Part shown: positions 17,250-25,444 of the stretch, piece after piece
Layout of the letters: each line of letters begins with the position of its first letter
How positions within the stretch are numbered: position 1 is the stretch's first letter
From: an uncultured Collinsella sp.
GTDB taxonomy: Bacteria; Actinomycetota; Coriobacteriia; Coriobacteriales; Coriobacteriaceae
NCBI GenBank assembly: GCA_900545615.1
Contig: UQZM01000007.1
Span: 1-55,933, forward strand
DNA length: 55,933 nucleotides
Direction: 5' to 3'
Made by a program: the position numbers and the translations under genes
Notes under the pieces: generated by a model
Database searches by the model: none
Told to the model about the DNA's origin: nothing
The model's input: the letters and a program-made list of their open reading frames with translations, nothing else

Positions 17250-18518
17250 CTAGGAACGGTAATCGCCGTTGATGGAGATGTATTCATGCGTGAGGTCGCA
17301 GGTCCACACGGTCGTTGCCGCGTCGCCTGCGCCCAGGTCGGCCGAGATCACGATCTCGGGCGCCTCGAAACGTCGTAGAGCCTCGTCCTCGTCAAAGGGA
17401 ACAGTCAGACCATCGCGACAGACAGGCATACCCATCATGTCGATGGAAACGTCTTCCTGATTAAACTTCACGCCGCACTTGCCAAGCGCCATGGCAACGC
17501 GGCCCCAGTTGCAGTCGTGGCCGGCGATGCAGGTCTTAACGAGCGGCGAGTTGGCAACGGCACGAGCGGCGATATCAGCTTCCTCGTCGTTGGCGGCTCC
17601 GGTAACGTTGACCGTAACAAGCTTGGATGCGCCCTCGCCATCGGCGGCAATATTGCGCGCCAGGCTCTCGCACACCTCGTGCACGGCGAATGCCAACTCG
17701 TCAAAGGCATCGGAGCCCTCGACGATAGGCTCGGCATCTGCGGCAGCGGCGCCGGAGGCAAGCATGATGCAGGTGTCGTTGGTCGAGGTGTCGGAATCGA
17801 CCGTTACCTTGTTAAAGGTCTGCTTGACGGTCGAGAGCAGCAGGGCATGAAGTGCCGCAGGCTCGACGGGGGCATCGGTGGTGATAACTGCGATCATGGT
17901 GGCCATGTTGGGCATGATCATGCCCGAGCCCTTGCACATTCCGCCCACCGTATAGACATTGCCCGCATGACCCGCAGCCTCGCTGACGTAGGACACGGCG
18001 TACTCCTTGGAGTGCGTGTCGGTCGTCATGATGGCACGAGCGGCATCGGCGCCACCGTGGGCGAAGAGCGCCTCGTAGGCAGCAGGAATGGCGGTCTCAA
18101 ACGTGTCGATCGGCAGAATCTGGCCAATCACACCCGTGGAGGCAACCAGAATCTGCTGGGGCTCGCAGCCGATGACCTGCGATGCGATGTTGCACGTCTC
18201 GCGCGCGCATGCAAGGCCGGGCTCACCCGTGGCGGCGTTGGCATTGCCAGAGTTGACCGAAACGCCGGCGATGATACCGTAGCCCTTGTCGGCACCGCCC
18301 AGGTTGGCACGGCTCACTTGCACGGGCGCCGCGCAAAAGCGATTGGTGGTAAACACGCCGGCACCGGGACAGGGTTTATCGGGCACGACGAGCGCGTAAT
18401 CCAGACGCTCGGGGTTCTTGCGGAACCCAGCGTGGATGCCCGCAGCTTTAAAACCAGCCGCAGCCGTAACGCCACCCTCGACGGCGCGAATCTTGATATC
18501 AAACAGCTCGGTATTCAT
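17250..18518 (-). CDS. argJ: Bifunctional ornithine acetyltransferase / N-acetylglutamate synthase
   Basis: 422 residues from the ATG at 18518. The protein is self-cleaved before a catalytic threonine; the autocleavage neighbourhood appears as GTVGGMCKGSGMIMPNMATM-like sequence (YTVGGMCKGSGMIMPNMAT) and DSDTSTNDTCIMLASGA. It recycles the acetyl group in arginine synthesis, so no separate argA is needed. The ATG at 18527 is only two bases from AAGGAG, while the one at 18518 is eleven bases away; the latter is preferred. The C-terminus, ending HEYISINGDYRS, is typical. Confidence 0.94.
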   Translation of the reverse strand: MNTELFDIKIRAVEGGVTAAAGFKAAGIHAGFRKNPERLDYALVVPDKPCPGAGVFTTNRFCAAPVQVSRANLGGADKGYGIIAGVSVNSGNANAATGEPGLACARETCNIASQVIGCEPQQILVASTGVIGQILPIDTFETAIPAAYEALFAHGGADAARAIMTTDTHSKEYAVSYVSEAAGHAGNVYTVGGMCKGSGMIMPNMATMIAVITTDAPVEPAALHALLLSTVKQTFNKVTVDSDTSTNDTCIMLASGAAAADAEPIVEGSDAFDELAFAVHEVCESLARNIAADGEGASKLVTVNVTGAANDEEADIAARAVANSPLVKTCIAGHDCNWGRVAMALGKCGVKFNQEDVSIDMMGMPVCRDGLTVPFDEDEALRRFEAPEIVISADLGAGDAATTVWTCDLTHEYISINGDYRS

Positions 18519-18652
18519 CGTCTTCATGACTCCTTATGTCAAACAAAAAACGGACATCGGTTGGTGCGCCATGCCAGTCGTAATCATGAGACCAGCTTAA
18601 GAGTGGCGCCCCACTCGATGCCCGACTACCAAATCGTTAACAATCGAATGTG

Positions 18653-19723
18653 CTACACCGGGCACGCCACTGTGGGCAAGCCTCGTCGCTCGTCAAAGCC
18701 AAAGACGATATTGGCGCACTGGACCGCTTGGCCCGCAGCGCCCTTGCACAGATTGTCGATGGCGCCCGTCGCCACCAGCACGCCCGCGCGCTTGTTGAAC
18801 GCAAGGCCAATCTGGGCGGCGTTGGTGCCGACGACCGAAGCCGTCTTGGGCTGCTGGCCGGCATCGAGCACGCGCACAAAGGTGCGTCCAGCGTAGAACT
18901 GCTTGTAATAGTCGACGACATCCTCAAGAGCCAGGGAGTCGATGGCCTGCGGCGTGAGCGGCAGCGTCACCGTGGAGAGCAGGCCGCGCTTGAGCGGTGC
19001 CAGATGCGGGGTGAAGACGACGCGATCGGTCAGGCCAAGGATCTGCTCAATCTCGGGCGTGTGGCGATGCTTGCCCACGCCGTAGGCCTCCAAGTTCTCG
19101 TCAGCGCTGCAAAAATGCGTACGAGCGTTGCAGGACTTGCCGGCACCCGTCACACCGCTGATGGCATCAACGATCACGGGGCCGCTCTGGGCAACCCAGC
19201 CAGCGCGCACGGCGGGCGCGGCGGCAAGGCTCGTTGCGGTGGGATAGCAACCGGCGCAGGCGACCAGCACGGGTTTGCCGTCGGCATGGCTGGAAGCAGC
19301 GGTCTCTAAGTCCTGGCAGAACAGCTCGGGGAGGCCGAAAGCACGCGTCTTGAGCAGCTCGGGGCTCGTATGCGCGGCGGCATACCACGCCTCGAACACG
19401 GCCGGATCGCTCAGACGGTAGTCGGCAGACAAATCGAAGCAGGAAACGCCTGCGGCAAGGAGCGCGGGCACCTGTGCCATGGCAGCCGTGTGCGGCACGG
19501 CAAGAAAAACCGCATCGCAGCTCTTGAGCTCGGGGGCGTCGTGCGTGGTAAAAAGCAGATCGCTCACGCCGGCAAAGCTCGGATAGACCGAAGACAGCGG
19601 CTGGCCAGCATCGGCGTTGGACGTAATGGCAACAAGTTCAAACTCGGGATGGCCGAGCACGAGGCGAATGAGCTCGGCTCCGGCATATCCAGCCGCGCCG
19701 ACGATTCCAACCTTCAATGACAT
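18653..19723 (-). CDS. argC: N-acetyl-gamma-glutamyl-phosphate reductase
   Basis: 356 residues. The N-terminal Rossmann motif is VGIVGAAGYAGAELIRLVLGHP and the catalytic cysteine lies in VACAGCYPTATSLA. The long form (about 345-360 residues) is the common bacterial type. It reduces N-acetylglutamyl phosphate with NADPH. It starts after AAGGAG and is first in the arginine cluster, with ArgR-like palindromes upstream. A 134-base gap (125 to the alternative argJ start) without a clear terminator separates it from argJ. Confidence 0.95.
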   Translation of the reverse strand: MSLKVGIVGAAGYAGAELIRLVLGHPEFELVAITSNADAGQPLSSVYPSFAGVSDLLFTTHDAPELKSCDAVFLAVPHTAAMAQVPALLAAGVSCFDLSADYRLSDPAVFEAWYAAAHTSPELLKTRAFGLPELFCQDLETAASSHADGKPVLVACAGCYPTATSLAAAPAVRAGWVAQSGPVIVDAISGVTGAGKSCNARTHFCSADENLEAYGVGKHRHTPEIEQILGLTDRVVFTPHLAPLKRGLLSTVTLPLTPQAIDSLALEDVVDYYKQFYAGRTFVRVLDAGQQPKTASVVGTNAAQIGLAFNKRAGVLVATGAIDNLCKGAAGQAVQCANIVFGFDERRGLPTVACPV

Positions 19724-19808
19724 ATCAGACTCCTTGTCTGCGATTTATGCACCGATGCGCATTTCGCAGTGGTCGTTATGAAGTGGGTTGAAACTTTAGC
19801 ACCAAAAG

Positions 19809-19844
19809 ATGCATGAACACGTAAATGGCTTGCATATTCATGCA
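19809..19844 (-). promoter_or_regulatory. ARG-box-like operator upstream of argC
   Basis: TGCATATTCATGCA (19831-19844) is an arm-perfect palindrome resembling the ArgR/AhrC consensus TGAATNNNNATTCA, with one symmetrical change per arm. A second ATGCAT-containing half lies at 19809-19814. It is about 90-120 bases before argC. Repression by arginine is inferred; no argR gene is in the window. Confidence 0.5.
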
Positions 19845-19889
19845 TTGAAACATTCCCGACACATTCGCTTGAAGGAATTGACAAATTGA

Positions 19890-19943
19890 GCGGGCCCCGT
19901 ATTGACCGGCGCTCCTAACGGCGCCGGGCAATACGGGGCCCGC
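19890..19943. terminator. Very long hairpin after the PNPOx gene
   Basis: Outer arms GCGGGCCCCGTATTG / CAATACGGGGCCCGC and inner arms CCGGCGC/GCGCCGG, almost without mismatch over 54 bases. It lies between the argC promoter and the stop of the upstream minus-strand gene. There is no T-run on the minus strand. Confidence 0.6.
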
Positions 19944-19980
19944 CCATGCGAAAACCAAGTTGTTAGGATGAGCCAGCTGG

Positions 19981-20391
19981 CTAGAGCTCGACCGGCACCC
20001 ATTCGTCGTGATTGCAGATAAAAGCCTCGGGATCCTCGACGCTAAAGAAGACGAGCGTGGGGTCGTTAGGCCCCTCATAGTGCTCGCCCAGGCGCTCAAG
20101 ATGCTTCCAACCGGCCTCGCGCATTTCACTCGAAGCCCGGTCTTCCAGCCCCGCACGCCCGCGCAGGATCAACCAACCATGGCCCGGCCACCAACTCGTG
20201 GCCTCAAAGCGCTGGTTTTGCAGAAGCTCTTGCCACACATCTTTGGTGCGCGCCGTCACAAACCACAGCTTGCCGTCCTGAATCTGTGCAAACGAGAACG
20301 GACGCACATGTGGCTGCCCGTCCACGCTTGTCGCCAGATACCACGCCGGCACCGACGTCAAATACTCCAAAACCGTATTCAATCCGTCCAT
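19981..20391 (-). CDS. Pyridoxamine 5'-phosphate oxidase-family protein (copy 1)
   Basis: 136 residues, a single split-barrel flavin-binding fold. It shows PAWYLATSVDGQPHVRPFSF and DGKLWFVTARTKDVWQEL, typical of small PNPOx-like FMN or heme/F420 binders. The ATG at 20391 follows AGGAGG by four bases; a frame-compatible ATG five codons earlier would place that site inside the gene. It is a tandem paralogue of the next gene, sharing the PAWYLAT and KLWF blocks. The physiological substrate is unknown; a role in redox cofactor handling or detoxification is only a guess. Confidence 0.8.
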   Translation of the reverse strand: MDGLNTVLEYLTSVPAWYLATSVDGQPHVRPFSFAQIQDGKLWFVTARTKDVWQELLQNQRFEATSWWPGHGWLILRGRAGLEDRASSEMREAGWKHLERLGEHYEGPNDPTLVFFSVEDPEAFICNHDEWVPVEL

Positions 20392-20442
20392 GTGTCCTCC
20401 TGGCACTAGCTAATTCAGAACGGGTAGTTAATTTGAGACGCG

Positions 20443-20889
20443 CTAGAGTTCCAGGCGCTCCTCGCTGCCGTCGATATCGCAGAAGCGCGCGGCAATGTTG
20501 CGGACCGAAAAGAAAGCGAGGCGGCCGTCGTTGGCGCTATCGTGTTGTTCGCCGATGCCCACCATGTGTTTAAAGCCCGCCTGGCGTACCTTGTCGTTCA
20601 CGACCGCATCGTCCTCGAGCGCGGCCTCGCCGGTCAGTACAATCCAACACTCCCCCGGTTTCCAACCCGAAACCTCAAACTTGGGGTTCGCGCTGAGCTC
20701 GGCCCACACATCCTTGTCGCGCGATGTGCAAAACCACAGCTTACCGTCATCGACCATGGCAAATGAAAACGGCCTCACGCGAGGCTGATACCCGTCGGCC
20801 ACATCGGTCGTGGCCAGATACCACGCCGGAATGCGCCTGAGATACGAACAGGCGCGCTCAAGCTGAGCCGTGCGGTCGTTGTCGGTCAT
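20443..20889 (-). CDS. Pyridoxamine 5'-phosphate oxidase-family protein (copy 2)
   Basis: 148 residues and clearly homologous to its downstream neighbour (PAWYLATTDVADGYQPRVRP, DGKLWFCTSRDKDVWAEL, ECWIVLTGEAALEDDA). It likely binds a flavin in a dimeric split barrel. The two genes are 51 bases apart in one direction and probably share a transcript, so this looks like a local duplication followed by divergence. ecfT ends 30 bases upstream, so read-through from the riboflavin importer operon is possible. A link between flavin import and flavin-fold enzymes is suggestive only. Confidence 0.8.
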   Translation of the reverse strand: MTDNDRTAQLERACSYLRRIPAWYLATTDVADGYQPRVRPFSFAMVDDGKLWFCTSRDKDVWAELSANPKFEVSGWKPGECWIVLTGEAALEDDAVVNDKVRQAGFKHMVGIGEQHDSANDGRLAFFSVRNIAARFCDIDGSEERLEL

Positions 20890-20919
20890 AGGGACCCCTT
20901 TCTTGCGCTCGAATCGCGC

Positions 20920-21720
20920 CTAAACAAGTTGAAGATTGATGACGATGACGCAGATGAGCAGCAACGCCGTCACCACCGCCGCCAACGCATCGCTGCGGCC
21001 AAATGCAAGCGCATGCAAACGTGCGCGGCCCTGCTCGCCATGATAGCAACGGGCATCCATGGCGGCCGAAAGCGTCTCGGCATGACGGAACACGCCGGTG
21101 AACAGCGGAATCGCCACACTGCCGAGCATGCGCACGCCGCCGAGCGGGCCTCCCGTCACGCGCGCACCGCGGCTCGCCTGCGCATCGGCCGTCTGCTTCA
21201 TCTCGGTGGCAAACTGCGGCATAAAGCGCAGCGCGATACCCATAATCATGCCGAGCTCGTGCGCAGGAAGTCCCACACGCGCAAACGGCGCGAGCAGGCG
21301 CTCAAAGCCCGCGGTGAGGTCGAGCGTGGGCGTGGTGAGCGTAATGGCGCTCATGCCGGCCATCATCAAGCTCAGGCGGCACGCCATAAACGCCGCAGAA
21401 CGCAGCGAGCCCTCGCTTATCTGCAAAAAGCCAAGCTGCCACAGAATGCGCCCGCTCTGGTCGGAAAACAGGTTGAGTACCGCGACCACGATGACGATTG
21501 CCAGCAGCGGCGCCATCGACGACAGAGCGCGACGAGCCGGCACCCGGGACACGGTATAGATCAGCGCGACGAAAACTGCTACCGGGGCCAGTCCGCGGAA
21601 GCCACTGACCGTGAGCGTCGTGATCAGAAACACAAAGCCCAAGAGCAACTTAGTTCGCGGGTCCAGGCGGTGGATCGCGCTATCGCCGGGATAGTAGCTG
21701 CCAAACGAAAACGCCTCCAT
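20920..21720 (-). CDS. ecfT: ECF transporter transmembrane component EcfT
   Basis: 266 residues with about six membrane segments. It couples ATP hydrolysis in EcfA to the substrate-binding S subunit. The two cytoplasmic signature motifs are present as QASRGARV (Ala-Arg-Gly type) near residue 175 and MDARCYHGE near 225. The start codon overlaps the ecfA stop by one base (TAATG), so translation is coupled. Confidence 0.92.
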   Translation of the reverse strand: MEAFSFGSYYPGDSAIHRLDPRTKLLLGFVFLITTLTVSGFRGLAPVAVFVALIYTVSRVPARRALSSMAPLLAIVIVVAVLNLFSDQSGRILWQLGFLQISEGSLRSAAFMACRLSLMMAGMSAITLTTPTLDLTAGFERLLAPFARVGLPAHELGMIMGIALRFMPQFATEMKQTADAQASRGARVTGGPLGGVRMLGSVAIPLFTGVFRHAETLSAAMDARCYHGEQGRARLHALAFGRSDALAAVVTALLLICVIVINLQLV

Positions 21721-23624
21721 TAGCAGCCCTCCTCTCGCGCGACCGTCTTGGATTTAGCAATGTCAGCGACGTTAGAAGGACCGCCCGAGCGACCGATTAG
21801 CAGGTCCACCAACTCGTCTGCCAGCGACTCAACCGTATAGAGGCCGTCAAAGCGCAGCGGCACGCCTGCCTTCGCAAGCGCCAGCGCCATGCGCTGGGCA
21901 GCGGGAACACCCAAGCCGATTGAATTAAGCTCATCCGCATGCGCAAAAACCTGAGCGGGCGTGCCCTCGGCAAACACCGCGCCCTCGTTCGTCACGACAA
22001 TACGGTCGCAGCAATTGGCCAGGTCATCCATGCTGTGCGAAACCATGACAACGGTCAGGCCATCGCGGTGAAGTCGATCGATAAGCTCAAGGAAATCCCT
22101 GCGCGCAGCCGGATCGAGCCCCGCCATGGGCTCATCGAGCACCAGGACCTCGGGCTCCATGGCAAGCACGCCAGCAAACGCCACGCGCCGCTGCTGCCCG
22201 CCCGAGAGCTCAAAGGGGCTCTTGTCGCCCACCGTGGCCAGGTCGAGGCCCACGCGCGCGAGCGATGTCTCAACGCGGCGGGCAACCTCGGCCTGCGACA
22301 AGCCAAGGTTATGCGGACCAAATGCCACGTCCTGTGCCACGGTCTCGGCAAACAGCTGACGCTCTGGATACTGAAACACCACGCCGACCTTTGCCTTAAC
22401 CGCGGCGGCGTCTTTCTTGCTTGACAGGTCGAGCCCCAGCGCGCGAACGGATCCCTCCTGGGGGCGAATCAAACCGTTGAGATGCTGGACCAGCGTCGAC
22501 TTACCCGAACCGGTATGACCTGCCAAGCCCAGGAACTCGCCGCGACGCACCGCCAGCGATACATCGTGCAGCGCCCACGGGCTGCTGGGGTCGTTTCCCC
22601 AGAGGGCCTGTTTGTTCGATTTGCCCGCAGTGGCCGAGCGCTTATGCCAGCGGCGGCGCTCGCGCGGGCTGAGCGAATAACTGTACGAAACATGGGATAG
22701 TTCGACGACGGGCTCCGACGCGTTGCCCTCGTTGTCTACCGGAACAGTGCCGCCAGCGATTCCCAACTGGGATACGGAAGACTGCCCCGCGATGCCTGCT
22801 CCACTTCGCTCGGCATAAGCCTGCACAATCTCAGCGACCATATCCGCCTCACGCACCTGTGCGCAAACGGGTACGCCCTTCTCACGAAGTGCCCTACCTA
22901 GACAGCACGACGCCGGCATATCCAAGTTGAGCTGCGCAAGTTCGTCCGCCCGCGTCAAGATTTCCTCGGGCGTACCGAGCATGGCAACGCGCCCCGCCCG
23001 AAACACGGCGACACGATCGGCCTCGGCAGCCTCCTCCATAAAGTGCGTAATCATCACGATGGTCATGCCGCGAGCGTGCAACGCGCGGCAAGCCTTCATG
23101 AGGCCCTTGCGTCCACGCGGATCGAGCATCGAGGAAGCCTCGTCCAATATGAGCACGCGCGGTTCCATGGCGAGCACGCCGGCAAGCGCCACGCGCTGCT
23201 TTTGGCCGCCCGAAAGCGCATGGGTCTCGTGGCGCTCAAAGCCCACCAGGCCCACACCCTTCAGCGCCTCGCGTACGCGCTGCGCAATTTGCGCCGATGG
23301 CACGCCAAGGTTTTCGGGACCAAACGCAACGTCATCTTCGACAAGCGTTGCCACCAGCTGGTCGTCGGGATTCTGGAATACCATGCCCGCGGTCGAACGA
23401 ATGTCGTAGACCAGCTCGGGGTCGGACGCATCCATGCCGTTGATGCGTACCGTGCCCGCATCGGGCTGCAACAGCGCATTCAGATGCTTGGCAAACGTCG
23501 ACTTGCCCGACCCATTGCCACCGAGGATGCAGAAAAACTCGCCGTCCTCGATATTCAGATCGACGCCGTCGAGCGCCGGTACGGCACCGTCATAGCTAAA
23601 GGAAACGCCCCGACACTCAATCAT
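21720..23624 (-). CDS. ecfA: Fused ECF transporter ATPase (EcfA-EcfA')
   Basis: 634 residues with two complete ABC ATPase domains in one chain, where most bacteria have two separate genes. Domain 1: Walker A GGNGSGKSTF, signature LSGGQKQRVALAG, Walker B VLILDEASSMLD. Domain 2 (from about residue 310): GHTGSGKSTLVQ, LSGGQQRRVAFAG, VLVLDEPMAGLD. It starts with ATGA overlapping the ribU stop. Domain 1 has ASSMLD instead of the commoner EPTSMLD, yet keeps the catalytic glutamate. It energises riboflavin import together with RibU and EcfT. Confidence 0.94.
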   Translation of the reverse strand: MIECRGVSFSYDGAVPALDGVDLNIEDGEFFCILGGNGSGKSTFAKHLNALLQPDAGTVRINGMDASDPELVYDIRSTAGMVFQNPDDQLVATLVEDDVAFGPENLGVPSAQIAQRVREALKGVGLVGFERHETHALSGGQKQRVALAGVLAMEPRVLILDEASSMLDPRGRKGLMKACRALHARGMTIVMITHFMEEAAEADRVAVFRAGRVAMLGTPEEILTRADELAQLNLDMPASCCLGRALREKGVPVCAQVREADMVAEIVQAYAERSGAGIAGQSSVSQLGIAGGTVPVDNEGNASEPVVELSHVSYSYSLSPRERRRWHKRSATAGKSNKQALWGNDPSSPWALHDVSLAVRRGEFLGLAGHTGSGKSTLVQHLNGLIRPQEGSVRALGLDLSSKKDAAAVKAKVGVVFQYPERQLFAETVAQDVAFGPHNLGLSQAEVARRVETSLARVGLDLATVGDKSPFELSGGQQRRVAFAGVLAMEPEVLVLDEPMAGLDPAARRDFLELIDRLHRDGLTVVMVSHSMDDLANCCDRIVVTNEGAVFAEGTPAQVFAHADELNSIGLGVPAAQRMALALAKAGVPLRFDGLYTVESLADELVDLLIGRSGGPSNVADIAKSKTVAREEGC

Positions 23625-24211
23625 GCGCGGCCTTTGACCTGGTCCTTTTTAGGCGTGATGAGGTTGGAGACCGCTTTATACACCGCCAGTGTCAACACCG
23701 AGTTAAGCACGGTCTTGATAAGGTTGAACGGCAGCACGGCAGGAATCATGAGCGGGGCGATCACATCGACCGAGCCATACCAGAACCATACGCCAATGGT
23801 AAGGTTTGCGACCATAGACAACGCCGTAGCGGCAATAACGCCGAGCACCAGGCCAATCACGGCACCCTTATAGGTATGCATCTTCTGATAGACGATAGCC
23901 GCAGGCAGAATGTAGCCCAGCGTGGCAACCAGGTTCATAAGCGCGCCGACCCAGTCACCCGTGGTGAGCGCATGGATAACGATAGCCATAGCGGCAACAG
24001 CAGTGCCGGCGCCAGGACCATACGCAAACCCGCACACCATCGCCGGTACCAGCGACGGGTCATACGTCAAAAACGGCGCCGAAGGAAGGATAGGCAGCTG
24101 CACGTACATAAACAGGGCGCCCAAGGCGCACATCAACGCCATGGTAACGAGCTGTTTGGTGCTCCACCTATTCGTGTTCTCAAAATGGATATGCTGCGAC
24201 TGTTCAGACAT
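23621..24211 (-). CDS. ribU: Riboflavin ECF S-component RibU
   Basis: 196 residues, about six membrane helices. The conserved loop after helix 1 reads LPILPSAPFLTYDPSLVPAM, resembling the RibU substrate region. The riboflavin assignment rests mainly on the FMN riboswitch directly upstream. The ATG at 24211 was chosen because AGAGGCAGG, part of the riboswitch 3' arm, sits just before it; an in-frame ATG at 24232 lies inside the aptamer. It is the first gene of the ribU-ecfA-ecfT operon. Confidence 0.88.
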   Translation of the reverse strand: MSEQSQHIHFENTNRWSTKQLVTMALMCALGALFMYVQLPILPSAPFLTYDPSLVPAMVCGFAYGPGAGTAVAAMAIVIHALTTGDWVGALMNLVATLGYILPAAIVYQKMHTYKGAVIGLVLGVIAATALSMVANLTIGVWFWYGSVDVIAPLMIPAVLPFNLIKTVLNSVLTLAVYKAVSNLITPKKDQVKGRA

Positions 24212-24223
24212 AAGATCACCTGC

Positions 24224-24404
24224 CTCTTTCATCCGGACTCTAACCGTTGGTACTGGGGTTTCACCAGTTCAGCCGGCATGCGAACCAACACACGCACGGG
24301 TCGCGGACTCATCGGCTCGACGCAGGTCCTCGCCTGCGCCACGGCACCCCTTTGGCACCGCCCAATTTACCGCCAGTGGGGAATTCCACCCCGCCCTGAA
24401 ACAG
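24224..24404 (-). promoter_or_regulatory. FMN riboswitch (RFN element)
   Basis: The minus strand carries the conserved blocks in order: TTTCAGGGCGGGGTGGAATT, CCCCACTGGCGGTA, GAGTCCGCGACCC, GCTGAACTGGTGAAA, CCAGTACCAACGGTTAGAGT and CCGGATGAAAGAGG. The last block forms the 3' side of the closing stem and overlaps the ribosome site of ribU. Translation control by flavin is therefore likely. Confidence 0.95.
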
Positions 24405-24412
24405 CAATTGCA

Positions 24413-24440
24413 AGTGTAGCACGAGAGGGTATTCGTGCAA
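24413..24440 (-). promoter_or_regulatory. Promoter of the ribU operon
   Basis: Minus strand TTGCAC, 16-base spacer, TACACT, ending about nine bases before the riboswitch. Confidence 0.45.
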
Positions 24441-24483
24441 GTATGCTGAGGCTAATTTATGGTGGGGGGAACGCTCCAGAAAT

Positions 24484-24611
24484 GCGACCGGGACAAGTTA
24501 ACGCGATAACCACGTTCTCCGTCCACGCCAAAGTAACGCGCCTTTCGCGGCAAAGCCGCGAAACAGCGACCGGGACACGTATCCCCATCAGCCACGATCT
24601 CCGCCCACGCC
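24484..24611. repeat. Two direct 46-bp repeats flanking a hairpin
   Basis: Copies at 24484-24529 and 24566-24611 share GCGACCGGGACA at one end and CCACGNTCTCCGNCCACGCC at the other, with a diverged 14-base middle and no gaps. Between them lies the perfect hairpin TTTCGCGGC/GCCGCGAAA (24543-24563). No coding potential is convincing. Confidence 0.6.
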
Positions 24612-24632
24612 GACCTCAAGGCTGTAAACGCA

Positions 24633-24672
24633 GGGGATCCGGGGGCGTGACGGGGTTTCTCTCCGGAACATT
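24633..24672 (+). repeat. Left arm of a 40-bp inverted repeat around the IS110 fragment
   Basis: Contains CCGGGGGCG, GACGGGGTTTCTCTCCGGAA and nearby bases. The reverse complement, with few mismatches, is at 25379-25418. Confidence 0.75.
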
Positions 24673-24957
24673 CCGCACTGATATTTTCTGTATTGAAGAC
24701 GTCGATGATGCACCCGTATACCATTGACGTCGACACCATCAGATGCGGACCGCGCGGTGACCCCACATTCCGCTGGCGCCCACAGGGCTGCCCTCGTTTC
24801 CTGACATGTCCCGCGCGGGCCGCGGCGAGCCGAGACCGCCGCATGACCTAATAGGAGCATGGAGCGATACCGCGGACCCGAACAACCGCATTCTATCGCG
24901 CCCCGTCAGTGTGCCGTCTGCCCGGTCCAGGCGAGCACGGAAAGAACGGAGCGAGAC

Positions 24958-25315
24958 ATGCAAAACGAATCGACACCCGGCGCCCGCGGGCCGGTCTTCT
25001 GCGGGGTCGACACCCACGCCGACTCGCACTGGCTGTGCGTCCTGGACTGGAGGGGCCGCAAGGTCCTGTCCCGCCAGTTCCCCGCCGACGCGGCGGGCTA
25101 CGAGGCGCTCGCCGGGGCGATCGCGGCGGCCGGGGAGCCGGCCTGCGTCGCGATGGAGGGGACGTCGTCCTACGGGGCGGGCCTCACCAGGCACCTCGCG
25201 TCGCTGGGGATGCCCGTGCGCGAGGCGCTCTCCCCGGCGGGGATGCAGAGGAGGCGCCCGGGGCAGGGAAAGTGCGACGAGGCGGACGCGGAGAGGGCCG
25301 CCCGCGCGGCGATGT
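24958..25315 (+). pseudogene. IS110-family transposase, N-terminal fragment
   Basis: About 118 residues of the DEDD nuclease domain. The first Asp is in FCGVDTHADSHW, the Glu in CVAMEGTSSYGAG, and the third/fourth acidic positions in GKCDEADAERAARAA. The ATG follows GGAG. Homology stops near 25315, where the groL terminator hairpin begins, so the RuvC-like domain is cut and the C-terminal domain is missing. The upstream 200 bases may include the element's left end. Codon use is very GC-rich, like the C-terminal fragment at 1.2-1.7 kb, but the two pieces do not add up to one complete protein (about 115 residues are missing). Confidence 0.85.
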
Positions 25316-25324
25316 CCACAGGAC

Positions 25325-25369
25325 GCAAAGAGGCTCCGCCGCGCAACGCGCGCAGCGGAGCCTCTTTGC
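25325..25369 (-). terminator. Terminator of groL
   Basis: Perfect 15-bp stem GCAAAGAGGCTCCGC / GCGGAGCCTCTTTGC. The loop is GC-rich and no T-run follows on the minus strand; the IS110 fragment begins there, so the original T-run may be lost. Confidence 0.7.
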
Positions 25370-25378
25370 ATGTCCGAG

Positions 25379-25418
25379 GACGTTCCGGAGAGAAACCCCG
25401 TCCCGCCCCCGGATTCCC
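25379..25418 (-). repeat. Right arm of the inverted repeat around the IS110 fragment
   Basis: Reverse complement of 24633-24672 with about three to five differences. It lies in the 3' untranslated part of groL, between the stop codon and the terminator stem. Confidence 0.75.
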
Positions 25419-25444
25419 GGTGGGAGTTCTAGACCTTGTCGGCC

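Noticed and set aside
24452..24844. Minus-strand frame of about 130 codons upstream of the riboswitch
   Set aside because: It crosses the direct and inverted repeats and has no homology or start signals, so it is best explained as repeat DNA.
1211..25315. The two IS110 fragments as halves of one split transposase
   Set aside because: They are in the wrong order for a simple insertion (C-terminal piece on the left) and about 115 middle residues are missing, so two independent remnants are likelier.
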